A stretch of 64,000 bases of DNA, from the NCBI GenBank assembly GCA_018296165.2, contig JACKQL020000004.1, positions 1,488,001 through 1,552,000 of the forward strand, read 5' to 3'. Below are positions 24,261 through 35,864 of this stretch, piece after piece (position 1 is the stretch's first letter; each line of letters begins with the position of its first letter). Origin of the DNA: Termitomyces sp. T153. Lineage: Eukaryota > Basidiomycota > Agaricomycetes > Agaricales > Lyophyllaceae. Under the pieces are notes generated by a model. It made no database searches. It was not told the DNA's origin and worked only from the letters and a program-made list of their open reading frames with translations. A program made the position numbers and the translations under genes.

Positions 24261-25095
24261 ATGTTCCGGTTCCTGGTAGTCCTTTCTCTGTCTCTATACG
24301 TCTTTGCCAACACGGAGATCATCAACTTCCACGTTTCAGAGTCTCACAACAAAGAATTTCTCTTTACGAACAACTGGTGAGGGATAGCAATGTATGCAGC
24401 TCTCTCGTTCACACGCATGAACACTAGGCCAAGACTGAACCATAGCCACAACGAATGCGAATGGACTGTGCTCCCTGCACCTTTCGGAACGCCTCTACAG
24501 GAAGTATGCAATTCTGACACGGTCGACTATCCATGTCCTTACGAACTTTGGCTGGTACTCGATCTAACGCGTGTTTGGAGCACGTATTCCAGCTTCACGC
24601 TGCGGTTATCATGGCCGGCATCCGTGAGTCTCAGTATTATTCGAGACGTACTCGAACCACTCATGTCGTGCTGCACCTCTCACGTCTCAGTATCCAGCTG
24701 ATTTCTCTCTAGAAATATTCAATTCTGAGAGCCTCTCAGCTCATTTTGAACGTCGCCTCGACCTCGACCTCGACCTCGACTCTGGCTCACTAACAACACA
24801 CCAAACTCGTTTACGCTACGCTCGCATTCGTCTCGTTGACATTGGCGTCCTGACGCCATCACCGACAACATCTCAAATTGTCTCCCCAAAACCAACTCCG
24901 ATTCCATTCATTTTATACCTTGAGCCTCTTTATCTTGGCATTCTACCTCCTTCGGTTATGCCGATCCTGGCATACATTTTAGTCGTGTCTATAGTGGCTT
25001 GCGTGATTGTGCCGCCTCTGATAAGGCACCTCGAGAAGATAGCTTCACAAGCAAAGAAGGAGTTGTCTTCAGATGCGAATTATAAACACGATTGA
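24261..25095 (+). CDS. Small ER-type membrane protein, possibly PIG-X/Pbn1-like
   Basis: Three exons (24261-24376, 24428-24623, 24691-25095) sum to 717 nt, giving 238 residues. The N-terminus is a signal peptide (MFRFLVVLSLSLYVFA), followed by a luminal domain with conserved-looking segments (CPYELWLVLDLTRVWSTYSS, LRLSWPASYPADFSLEIF, RYARIRLVDIGVLTP, LYLEPLYLGILPPSV). One transmembrane helix lies near the C-terminus (ILAYILVVSIVACVIVPPLI) and a short Lys-rich tail follows. Topology and size would fit the PIG-X/Pbn1 subunit of GPI mannosyltransferase I, but I have no decisive motif, so this name is only a suggestion. A small Leu-Asp repeat lies in the middle. Confidence 0.65.
24757..24780 (+). 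repeat. Hexanucleotide CTCGAC repeat in a coding exon
   Basis: Four perfect copies of CTCGAC code for alternating Leu and Asp (LDLDLDLD) in the luminal part of the membrane protein gene at 24261. Confidence 0.9.
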
Positions 25096-26683
25096 TCCTC
25101 GTTCTCTCCTTTCCTTTCAATTACAAGCCCGTTTCAATTAACATTGGTGATCACACTACTCTGTCGAAGTGTCACTGCCAACAGAGGAACGTTCATTGTG
25201 TTCCCTAAGCCATACGACAAATTCCCAGAGACAAAGTCGGGGGAGATCAACGATTTTGGAAGTCAACCTGCACTCTGTCGAGTATCAATTATCCTTCGAC
25301 GAGAGTAGTAGGTAGCTCGGTGAGCCGGAAGACATACGAAGCACAAGCCAGTGTCTCAGGTTCAATCTCAGGGGCATTTCTTGCAGGATGGTGCAGGTCG
25401 ATTGGGGACCCTGATTCGAGGCTCTAAGGAAATTGGTGCAGCACTGACGGGCGGCATCTTCACCAATACATCATTGATATCAATGGCCACTAACTTGGCA
25501 TGCTTGCTTTGCAGAGGATCCTCGAGCCAGTGGAGATTAATCCTCCAAGATGTCGACCGTCCGTTAATATCGCAGACGAAGAAATTAGCCGAAGTCCATT
25601 GATGGCTGACTCGAATTGCAATTTGGCAGCCCCCTCCTCGCAAAAACATCGACTTTTGTTGACTTCGTCGTCGGTGCTAGATTGATGTAGTTCAGGAATA
25701 TCTTTGGGCGTTCAAACTTGGGGTTACGGCAAATACACGAAGTTCGTTCATGGCCTCTGGACTTACGAGACTGTTACCTTGACAATGGAAGATAATATAG
25801 AATCTTTCTCCACTTACCAAAACTCATTGCAAGGTGAAGTATGCAATATCCAAGATACTGAATATATACAGAAACAAAGTCTTCGAGCATTCACAAATGA
25901 ATAGGAACCGCGTACTGCAACTCTACTGATTGGAAGCAGCTCGCGTTGGTGTGGTGTGGTGCAATGTTGCGACACCCCAAGTCTGTCGAGACCGGACTGA
26001 GTGCCTTTAATGACTACGACTACCGAACCCTGATACGATACAAAGCCGAAAACAACACCAGACACCGCCTCCGCAGAGCAACAAATGAAAAGATGTCTTA
26101 CCCGTGAATATTTTTTGCCCTTTCTTCATGCACGACATGGTAATAGTAACATCGCTATGACAGTGACTAAATACTTATTAATGGGTGTCATCGCTCACCC
26201 TCATAATCTTGACAATGAGTTGTGTGGTCACAATGCGGGGTAGGTCCGGTACAAAGGGAGCTTCGATGGAGGCATGAAGTACTTTGATTGGGCCGCTGGT
26301 TGGAAATCTGGAGGACAGAAATTGAAGAGCTCATATGATGACATCCGGATAGCCATGCCAACTCGAACTTGCCGATCGTGGACACGTGCATCGTGACGAC
26401 GCGTCGATTCCACGCGTTTCCACGTGAAATCAGTAACAGCGATAACTGATTTCGCCTTGTCTAGCTTACTCGTGCGAAGTAGAAGAATGTATGCATTCTA
26501 GTCTATGTATACACTACACACATGTCGTGACGGTCGGCGGCATAGGCGAATAGGGAACACCAAATTCGAAAGCTTGTAGCGCGATAGCAGCGGTTCTTTT
26601 ACAAGCCCAAGGACATGTGACCGTGACACGCGACGCGAGACCCGTTTCGCTTTCATCCCGTGCCTCTGCTCTGTAGACTTCCA
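25096..26683. other. Long intergenic region
   Basis: About 1.6 kb in which I find no gene I can support. Several open frames of 60-93 codons exist on both strands but none shows a domain or a consistent exon chain. Confidence 0.5.
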
Positions 26684-27149
26684 ATGCACGCGACCATATC
26701 AGCTAAGGTAGAAGATATTTAGGCTTCTTATTCAGTTTGACCAAGGCTGATCGCTAAAGCGCAGGCTCAAGAAGCTCGTTTGGCGACCCTCGAAGCGGAA
26801 GTAAAAGACTTGCAAGAGAAACTTGGGTAGGTACAATTTCTGCTGTGTCCTACAATTCAAGTCAAATGCTTCCAGTGCACATGAAGATGCGGAGAAAATT
26901 GTTCAACGCCACATCAAACTGTTGCATCAGTATAACGAAGCCAAAGATGCTACGCAGGTGGATACCTAGGAGTTTCTATAGCGCATACACTCACTGATAT
27001 CTTGACTTAATAAGATCTTGATAGGCAGAGTGCGTCTAACAACCAATGAGTGGTGGAAACATATTCATGTCCCTTTACAGCTAGCAGTCTTGAAGGGAAC
27101 GACAATCAGACAGATTCATGAAGACCTTGGCTTAGATGGAAGCGACTGA
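26684..27149 (+). CDS. Swi5/Sae3 recombination mediator
   Basis: A small nuclear protein that, with Sfr1/Mei5, helps Rad51 and Dmc1 load onto single-stranded DNA. Five exons (26684-26707, 26765-26826, 26876-26957, 27015-27029, 27081-27149) sum to 252 nt, giving 83 residues. A coiled coil comes first (ARLATLEAEVKDLQEKLG), then the Swi5 core HIKLLHQYNEAKDATQILIG and the C-terminal part TTIRQIHEDLGLDGSD. Length and motif order match the family (about 85 residues). One exon is only 15 nt. No exon is long enough to stand out as an open frame. Its stop codon lies 4 bp from the stop codon of the convergent RCC1-repeat gene. Confidence 0.9.
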
Positions 27150-27153
27150 ATTA

Positions 27154-28476
27154 TCACTGTGTATTGCCTGTCGATGTTAATATCCAACTTGTACCGGAGC
27201 CTGCCCATATCCCTATGGAAAAATGATTCTTTTCCCTTTCCAGACCTGATGCTAATGGCGGCCACAATTGAATGGGAGTGAAGGCGTTTTCTGTCGTTCC
27301 AACCCCAAGATTACCATGTTCGTTCCACCCCCAGCCCCATACCTCCGAAAAGTTGCCGTTTTCGGCGCTCCTGAAAAGAAGTGCAAGGACATGCTCTGTT
27401 CCGCATGCAAGTGCCCGTATCCTAGTAGTTTTTGACATAAACAGCTCGACTGGTGCCACCGAAGGAATCACACCAGATGGAATTTGACGACCGAGTTGTC
27501 CATGAGCAGCACTACCTGTCGCAAGAATGTGTTCTGTACCGTTCTCGCCCTCTACTAGCGCATAAGTTCCATTCCAGGTGCAACCAATCTTGGTCGCATG
27601 TTCGACATCTCCAAGACCTTGTAATTGATTTTTGCGATTTGACCCAAAGCCTAGGATACCCCCAGATGCACGAAGAAGAACAGTGTGTTGACTGCCGAGA
27701 GCAGTGGTGACAATGGGGTCCTCATCATCTTCCACGGAGATGATACAAGGGGCTGAAATATAAGGAATTGAACGCTCTCTCTGATCAAGCACCTTCCCAA
27801 GCTGGCTGTGTCGTGATGTTCCCCAGCCCACGAGGCACTTTCGAAGGGAGTTATTACGCCACGCAACTTCGAGTTGAACTACGACGTGACGTTGTCCTGT
27901 GACAAGTGAAAGGATTTTGATACTGGCGTTGTTGAGAGAATTTCCATCGAGTGCAAGATGGTCAAAGCTGACGATATGAAATAATCTGGTTTTCTTTTCC
28001 TCGGATATCGTCCCAACTCCCAAGTCACCAAAATCATTTGACCCCATAGAGATCAATACGTCGCGTCGCCCATCACAGGAAAGAGTTACGTATGTTGCCT
28101 CCCAAGATGCAGCGACGAGCTTAGGTTGATATCCAAGCAACCCATCCTGCTCGAGAGACAGCTCAATGGGCCGAAAGATTGTAGATTTCTCACCCGAATG
28201 GATGAATCGGTGATCCACAGCGCCGAGCTGCCCGGAAGACTCATCACCACTGCCCCATAGCTGTGTCTCAAGCTTTCCAGACTGTCTTTTCATTTCTAAG
28301 AGTATGACGGTATGATTCGCCCCACTAGTGATGTTCAGCACTTGGTTGGTATCAACGGGCATGGTGTTCGGCGCACAGCCGAAAAAAGAACAGGGTTGGA
28401 ATACATGAGAATCTTCTACAGTGCCATTTGCTAGCTGTCCTTGAGCATTGGATCCACATGAGAGAAGTGTAAACAT
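27154..28476 (-). CDS. RCC1-repeat protein, Ats1-like
   Basis: A beta-propeller protein of RCC1 repeats, 440 residues in a single exon from the ATG at 28476 (MFTLLSCGSNAQGQLANGT). Upstream in-frame ATGs up to 28557 would add a Cys-rich leader that does not look like the family. RCC1-type repeats are visible as LWGSGDESSGQLG, ISMGSNDFGDLGVG, VGWGTSRHSQLG, LGFGSNRKNQLQ, LATGSAAHGQLG and WGWGWNEHGNLGVG. The size and the absence of other domains resemble yeast Ats1, which partners with Kti11/Dph3 in diphthamide and tRNA wobble modification; this is by analogy only. It shares a 187-bp divergent promoter with adenosine kinase. Confidence 0.85.
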   Translation of the reverse strand: MFTLLSCGSNAQGQLANGTVEDSHVFQPCSFFGCAPNTMPVDTNQVLNITSGANHTVILLEMKRQSGKLETQLWGSGDESSGQLGAVDHRFIHSGEKSTIFRPIELSLEQDGLLGYQPKLVAASWEATYVTLSCDGRRDVLISMGSNDFGDLGVGTISEEKKTRLFHIVSFDHLALDGNSLNNASIKILSLVTGQRHVVVQLEVAWRNNSLRKCLVGWGTSRHSQLGKVLDQRERSIPYISAPCIISVEDDEDPIVTTALGSQHTVLLRASGGILGFGSNRKNQLQGLGDVEHATKIGCTWNGTYALVEGENGTEHILATGSAAHGQLGRQIPSGVIPSVAPVELFMSKTTRIRALACGTEHVLALLFRSAENGNFSEVWGWGWNEHGNLGVGTTENAFTPIQLWPPLASGLEREKNHFSIGIWAGSGTSWILTSTGNTQ

Positions 28477-28663
28477 CGACACTAAAGACGGCACAAGATA
28501 AGATCTACAAAAAGTCACTGAGTTATAAGCGGTTCCGTGACACTTGTAACGCAGCATCGATTAGATTTGTACGATTACACAGATCTCCGAAGCAATCGAT
28601 TGAAAAGTTGGTTTTTCCCAGGTGTCCAATCGATTTACCTCCCCATACACACACTCTCATACT
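28477..28663. promoter_or_regulatory. Bidirectional promoter, Ats1-like / adenosine kinase
   Basis: Only 187 bp separate the divergent start codons of the RCC1-repeat gene and adenosine kinase, so both transcripts must start within it. No specific motif is claimed. Confidence 0.6.
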
Positions 28664-29964
28664 ATGGCTTCCTATTCTCTCTTCTGCCTGGGAAACCCTC
28701 TGCTTGATATGCAGGTTACGAATGGGGAGCCGCTTCTTGAGAAGTACAGCCTCAAAGCTAATGACGCGATCTTGGCCGAGGAAAAACACGCGCCCATGTG
28801 AGTTATGTGCGTTACAAAGTCCGCGCGTCTGTCTCTGACTTGGATAGATATGATGAGCTGGTCAAGGAACATAAAGTGACCTATGTTGCTGGAGGTGCTG
28901 CCCAGAACGCCGCACGTGGAGCCGCTGTACGTTTTACATGTATCAAGTTCCCCAAAATCCATCTAATCGAGATTACAGTATGTCTTGCCCACTGGTTCCG
29001 TTGTGTACACCGGGTGTGTTGGTGATGATGAACTTGCTGAGCAACTAAAGGCTGCCAACAAGCGTGAAGGCCTTGATGAAGTCTACTATGTCAAGAAGGG
29101 TGAGAAGACGGGTGCTTGCGCTGTTGTTATTACTGGACATCATCGGTGAATATGGATTTACCTTCTCGAAGGATGACATTTATGTTTCTTCACCAGGTCA
29201 CTGGTAACCACCCTTCGCGCTGCAGAGAAGTTTGATAAAGCACATTTATCCTCTCCTGCCATTGCGCCCCTCATCGATGCTGCCAAGTTCTTCTATGTTG
29301 AAGGTTACTTCCTCACGCACGGAGCCGCTTCTGCTCTTGAGCTCAGTTCAAAGGCTGCCGCTGCTGGAAAGGTTCCTTCCATTTTTAACAAGTGTCAAAT
29401 GCGTCCTCACATAAATAAAATGAATTAGACATTTGCTATCAACCTTTCCGCCCCATTCATCCCCCAGTTCTTCGGTGCCCAACTCCAACCAATCCTCCAC
29501 CACGCTGACATTGTCATTGGCAACGAGGCCGAGGCAGAAGCCTGGGCGAGCGCCAACGGACTCCCTGACACCAAGGACCTTCCGACTATCGCAAAAGCCA
29601 TCGCAACCCTCCCCAAAACGAACGCGTCGCGCCCTCGCTGGGTCATCTTCACCCACGGTTCCGAATCCACCGTCGTCGTGTCTTCCGCTGCTCCCGATAG
29701 CCCCAAGATCTTCAATGTGAGCCGGCTGACGGATAGCGAGATTGTCGATACCAATGGTGCTGGTGATGCCTTCGCTGGTGGTTTCCTTGGAGCGCTAGTG
29801 TCTGGAAAGAGCCTCGATGAGTGCATTGAGGTTGGCCATGCTCTTGGTGCCATGTGTGTCAAGCAGGTGAGAGTCAAATGATTCGAACCATCTATGGTAT
29901 ATGATACTGATATTCTCTGGAGATCGGCCCCACATATCAGTGGCCCAAGGTCAAGCTCCTCTGA
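28664..29964 (+). CDS. Adenosine kinase
   Basis: Phosphorylates adenosine to AMP with ATP; cytosolic purine salvage and removal of adenosine from the methyl cycle. About 345 residues in six exons. Start MASYSLFCLGNPLLDMQV is the classical beginning. Further landmarks are VTYVAGGAAQNAARGAA, YVLPTGSVVYTGCVGDD, KTGACAVVITGHHR, FFYVEGYFLTHGAASALEL, NLSAPFIPQFF, DIVIGNEAEAEAWA and the PfkB signature 2 with the catalytic aspartate, DTNGAGDAFAGGF. It ends IGPTYQWPKVKLL. All splice joins I examined stay in frame. It is divergent from the RCC1-repeat gene. Confidence 0.96.
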
Positions 29965-30442
29965 TGATGCTTTCGATTTCACTTCGCATATACACCCGCA
30001 TACCAAGGCCACTTTCAACAGTGGCTCAGGCCCCGCATTTCTCACATTATCTTAGCTTTCCACAGCTGTAGTATGTACGAATCAATGTAGCTAACATCAA
30101 TAGAATCTTAAAATTATAAATTAGACCCAGTTGTCCGATCTCAACGGAATAAATATCCGGATAGTAAAATACAAGTTATATGATTCCGTACAAATAACGA
30201 TGATTCAAAGTAACAGTAACTTCAAGATGTCAGAGAAAAGCGACAGTCGAACAGGATGTCTACAAGAACGCATGGAACTGATCCGAAATGTTATGAGGGC
30301 GGTGGTGACGCGAGAGATTCCTGGACAAGAAAGCTGAGTTTCTGCAAGATGAAGTAGTGAATTTTGCCTCTTTACCTGTGTTAATAACTCGGCTATGGAG
30401 AAATCGAGGAATATTCAGGGTAGCGTTCATCAATTCAGAAGT
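29965..30442. other. Convergent intergenic region
   Basis: The 3' flanks of adenosine kinase (plus) and the zinc-finger gene (minus). No coding sequence seen; AT-rich. Confidence 0.5.
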
Positions 30443-31855
30443 TCACTGACCAGGATTCAGCATAGGCTCCCCATCTTCTGTGAGCATATGCTCGTATCCA
30501 TCTACCGTATCGACATGAACTTCATCTTCACTCGTCCTACTCTCATCTTGAGCACCAGGTCCAGGTTCTCCATCCGTTTTCGAAAACACCGCTGTCGAAG
30601 CAGTACCGGCACTACTTTCGGCCCTTGAACGTTCCCCCTGGTCCTGAAGCAACGCCTTCGTGATTTGCATGATCTGCTCAGCTGTTAGCTCCGTCGATTC
30701 GTGAGAATTCAACGACGGATCAATAGGCTCGGGTCCATCCTCCTGTGTTGCAAGCGTGGGTGCGACTGAGCCCCCCTCAGTACTCGTCGACTGTTTTGAG
30801 GTATCATGTGAATCCTGCAGTGGACCTGATGCGGGTGCACGAGGCGGCTGAGTATCAGAATTTGGGTTTGGTAGAGGATTTTGTACGGTAGGAGGAGGTA
30901 TGTGTGCCAGTAGCGCCTGAACTTCTCGATAGTGGGAATTGAGATAAAATTGATGGTAGCTCATTTGTTGCGGATTTGTACCGTCTGGCCATGGAGGAGG
31001 GTAGCCCCAATGTGTAGCCATGTTCATTCTTGTCGCAGAGGTAGGAAGGCCGACTTGAGGGTAGTGGGGGTTCATGACAATTTGCCGAGGGGGGACATAC
31101 GCTACAAGAGGCCGGGCGTGTAAGCATGACATGGGTGGGAACGGCGAGGCCACTTACGGCCTGTTGTAAGTGTATGTTGCCGATAGTAAGGGGATGGTCC
31201 GGTGCGCGTTGTAGTGGGAGCGGGATATGGAGCGGACGCGAATGCTTTCTCTTTGCCTTTTGATGAAGGAGTTGCACTTCTGCTCTTGGACTGTGAGCCT
31301 GAGGAACCGTCATCGTCCGCGTCGTCTTTCTCCGAAGGTTCAATCACGACTCCATTATGCCTTGGATATCAGGAGATTCAGATACATTGAACGACATTCC
31401 CAATTGTGCCTACCGTGATTTCTGATGCCTCCTAAGTGCATCTGTCTATGGAAGATCCTATCACATGGAGGAAAATCATACATTCTGCATGGACACGACT
31501 TACTCTTGTGAAAGTGGCATCGCATTGCGGACAAGCACTGAGGAAGCGTGGCTGTTCGAACAAACCAGATATATGTAATGAAACAGGTAACGCACAAACT
31601 GGGCATCGAATGTAATTTAGTGGTCCTTTGGTGTCGCTTCAGATCGGCTTCACGCGCGAACTGCTTATTGCACCCATTGATTTTACAAGGCCAAACTCCA
31701 GTAATGACGTTCTTCTTCTTCGTTGTCATCTTCTTCTTTGCGGTTGTGTCCTTCTTTTCATCCGACTGTATGCAATTAATCAGGTGCTGTCATTTCATAT
31801 CGAGGCATACGCGCCAACTCACAGGCTCATTCCGATTCGTGTTCATCCGTACCAT
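30443..31855 (-). CDS. C2H2 zinc-finger transcription factor
   Basis: A probable nuclear DNA-binding protein of about 400 residues. A short first exon (MVRMNTNRNEP) is followed by a Lys-rich stretch and the first finger, CKINGCNKQFAREADLKRHQ, with a longer His spacing (RTTKLH). The second finger is split by an intron: CPQCDATFTR joined to TDALRRHQKSRH. A further intron separates this from an acidic, Ser-rich segment. The rest is Pro/Gln/Ser-rich and looks like an activation region (YPPPWPDGTNPQQMSYHQFY, LLAHIPPPTVQNPLPNPN). The C-terminus is acidic (EDEVHVDTVDGYEHMLTEDG). Target genes are unknown. Confidence 0.85.
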
Positions 31856-34800
31856 TAAACTTGGGCTACAGTTTAAATACTAGCCCGAAGGTCAAATTAC
31901 AGGGATATCGTCGGTAAAGCAGGTATGGATGCTTGCCAGTGGGAGTTCGGCGGTGGCGTGGTCAAAGAGGACTGTGTTTGATAGACGAGCGATTGGTAAA
32001 CTATCGTTGATTGGTCTGATCAGCTTTTACGGTCCGATGTCACCGACTCGGGACGTATGCCGCCCCCGCAAGGCTATATTGAACCCCGAATGGGTTGCTT
32101 CCAAGCTCGCATGGACGGGACAAAAGCGGGTAAAGAGAGGTGACATCTACTGACATTCCAACGAAAGGCTAAATTTTAGAGCTTTCTTGATCCTTGGTCT
32201 TCCAAACTACTTTCCTCAGCCAATGAATAGCTCGAACATTAGCGCTGGATCGTTGCCAATCACAATAATCTCCTCCACCTACGACTATATGTGAACGTAA
32301 GTTTCGCCTCTACCCCCTTTTGTGCCTTCCACGGTCAACGTCGATAGTATCTTTGCAAGTGACTATACCGAAAATTGGTGGCTATGCAATGGCCTTGGAG
32401 GACAGAGGAAGAAGGTCGTTTTTCTCGACTATAGATTCTCCTGTTCAGGTCCGCTCTTCAGTTTAAAACAAAATGTCCTTATCCGATTTTATCTCTGAAT
32501 GTCTTGTTGCAGCATAACTATATGGTGTATGGAATTGTAATCTCTGACGTATTCGTCGAAATCTGCCTGGTGCCTGGTGATGATTAATGATAAAATTTTG
32601 AAGAGTTTCTTCAAAGGCTCAAAACATTATGAAGAGTTTCTTCACTGTTTTGAGCAAATCGGGATCGTTGGCAAGATAGCGAACGATTGGAATCAGAGAG
32701 TATGTATTGCTCTCTATCCGTGATCATTACTGTGCTGCTTGTCGTCACATAGCTATCGAATCTACCCTTGTTGGATAGTGGACCTGGTTCAAAACAAATC
32801 AATATCGCCTCAATTCGGAGCGTCGGAATCTAAGCTCATGATTATGGTTCCATTCTCTCGTGCCCATCCTTGATGCAGCCGTGGACTCAACAATCTGTCT
32901 CAGTTATACGATGTATGCTCGTCCTGAACATGGCTGAGTATTTTATATCCATATCAATTTTCTACTGCATCGTTAAGTCCAACGTGCTGCGCATTTCATT
33001 TTTACCCAGGTCAGTTCGCGTCAATACCATTGATGGAAGAATCGATTGTCTTTCAATGTGTTCAACCAGTGCTTGGGGATGCTCGGTCAAATGTTATTAT
33101 CTGCGTAAGCAGAGAAATTGCACGCAAGTAAATGTAAACTTTCATTTGTCATCGCCAAAAGTGGGTATGTCTAGTGAAAGAAGGCGAAGTTTGTAGGCTC
33201 TGGCGGACTCGTTCCCTTAGGTTTGAGCTTGAATGCTCGTATATGGTGGTAAGGGGACACATTTAACACTTATTCCTTCTTGAAATTCAATTTGGGCTCC
33301 GGGGTCCCCGATCATGCATACTTTGGGAAGATTCTTTTTGAGAGATGCTCTTCCGTTCCCGTTTTCTCCTGAAATCGCCTTCGAGTTCGTTTGTAATACA
33401 TACTTGGCGTGAATGTCTTGTGAGTTTTGTCTACCGCGGCTTGCCAGTACTATGTTTTGTTTCCTTTTCTGGCTCCATCTGCAGGTAATGTGGGGAAATA
33501 GAACCCAGCGGAAGCAAGCAAGCCATCTGCAACAACTGTTGGAGCACAGGTGTGCCGACAACTGTTTGCATGGGAAACGAAACTCGAAGTTGTGGATCCC
33601 AGCCAACGATTCGATGCGACCAACAAACCTGGGACCCCAATTGGTGCTCAATTCAGCTTTTACCCAGACCTTGGAGTATGCTTATGTCCAGAGCGTGAGT
33701 CGACTTCACCCTGTATGAATTGTACGAGCACTTATGTGATTTGGCACTATACTATATATAGTATATCAATTGTTGAGTGCAAGCGCTGCGCTGCATGGGA
33801 AATACCGAACTGACCAGCATGGACAGATGCCTGCTTAACATTATGGGTAAGTTACCTACAGGTTGCGCCATTGCACTTCGTCTGGACCCCGAACATAACG
33901 ATCTTGTCAGGCACATGAATACATCCATATCCTTCCGCTTGAGATCCTTACAATCTGGAAAGCCGCCTGGAGCGTACCGAAGTGCCTATATCTAATTACG
34001 CGATTCCAGCCCTTGATCCTATTGGTGACACTGGCGCAGTGTGAGTTCAAATTACTTCAAAGAGAAAAAGGACAATATTTCTCATGTTTTTAGTCGACAT
34101 TTCTGCTGACTGCCTGGCATATCAGAACATCATTACATGTTAAGATTGTTTTCTTCATGACCAGTGGGATTTGACGTCCGATGCTCAGTTCAGGGGGTGT
34201 TAACTGCTCCATATGCGCCTCTGAAGGTTTGTGATCATTTGTTTCTAAATGAGCCACAGTCACATTAAGATCTCTTCCAGCGATATTTGCCATCAGAACA
34301 TGGGCGATCTGGGGCAGAGGACGCGTCATCACTGTTTTCCTTTCGTGCTTCTTTCTGGCCATCTGGGGCGCAAGCTTTGCGGTCGTATCTATAGAGTATT
34401 TCAATTTGAGGGTCGTTAAAATGAGCCCCGGTGAGTTTATATGCTCTGTAGATCGCTTGTACTAAAATGATCAATAGTGAGATTCGTTTAGTGCTCCTGT
34501 CTAAGTGCCTATCTGTAGCTTTGCCGTTGGTACCGCCTCCAGAAATAGCGGAAAGATCATGGCAGCAAACTTGTCTCTCATTGTTTTCTTCTACACAGGT
34601 TTGTCATCTCTCCACCCTCCTGAATGCAGAATATGATTTATCTACGTATTTATGTGTGTATTCATCGTAGTAAATTTATGTCTCACGTTGTCTAAGGCGT
34701 ATGAATACTGCCGCAACTCAGGGCGTCCTACTACAAGCGGGAGGAGCTACAGATCTGGCCTCAGTAGAATTATTTATCATGATGTTTGTGTTGTTTCTGT

Positions 34801-35864
34801 ATGCTATCTTTACTAAATCAGCACTGATAGTTGTTTTCAGGTACCTTCTACTATGCATGCGTTTTCATTTCATCGGTCTCCATGCTCATTGGGGTTGACA
34901 CTCTCCCGGTGACTTATATCTATCTACCATTTCATATCCCGACGACCTGACGCGATGGACACGTTTCGTCCAGGTCCAAATATATTTATTACCGATGGAG
35001 TAAGTTAAACATTCAACATCTTGTCTTTTCTTCGACTATGGCTGCTAATCTTATCCCCGCTTTAACTTCAGCGTGCAACTTACAATATGCCCTATAATCG
35101 CTTGCCGAATGCTTGTTCACCTACGTGAGCAGGCAAGATGCTCACACATCAACTCTTCAGGTCATCATTCTCGAACACACCACACACAGATAGCTTCCTA
35201 TTTAGACGGGCAACATAACAGACGAAAGATAGGCTGGATTCTGCAGCAGAGGAAACAAATAAACCTTCCTTAAATTTGTAATATTCTATACACTACACTA
35301 TCTCAAGTATTATTAGTTTTCGAACCCAATCCAAGTACATCGAACGTCTAAGCTCCATATATTTCCTGTAGCCCACTGGAATGCATATGGGGTTTCCATT
35401 CTTGAATATCGAATAATGTATCTAGTGAACACCGAAGTGGGAGCATAGTTTTTTGTCATTTGGACAAGCTTTTGGCTTGCTTTATCCTGTCTCGAAAAAA
35501 CGTCTTCAACCTTTGCCTTTCTTCCTTTCTCGGGTCAGATATCTGCATCAATTTTTGCGCCACAAAATGAATCATGCCAATGGTTCATTGTCATATGGTC
35601 TCATTGGCGCCAAAAGATCGACAAAATCTATCCCTAATAATGTGGATAACAAATGTCACAATATCGTGTATTAAAGGCATGCATTCATGATATGTGGATC
35701 AATCATTGAATATTTCGGATGCCGTCAATTCCTCGCCATTTGCGGCCACAAATACTACCATATTCTTATAAACGAGCCCTACAGTTCTACACGTACAGAT
35801 AACAGTCCAAAGGCAAACAAAGACAAGCCCAAAGAAGGAACTAAAGACAATCTGAAAAATAATC
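31856..35864. other. 4-kb stretch without a supported gene
   Basis: No exon chain with a recognisable family. Two segments look slightly coding-like: 33,217-33,400 on the minus strand (LPKVCMIGDPGAQIEFQEGI) and 33,550-33,690 on the plus strand (WETKLEVVDPSQRFDATNKP), but I could not extend either into a gene. CpG is present throughout, so this does not look like the CpG-free transposon DNA elsewhere. It may hold decayed genes, a non-coding RNA, or a lineage-specific gene I cannot read. Confidence 0.45.

Noticed and set aside
29425..30045. 206-codon open frame on the minus strand
   Set aside because: Antisense to the large 3' exon of adenosine kinase.
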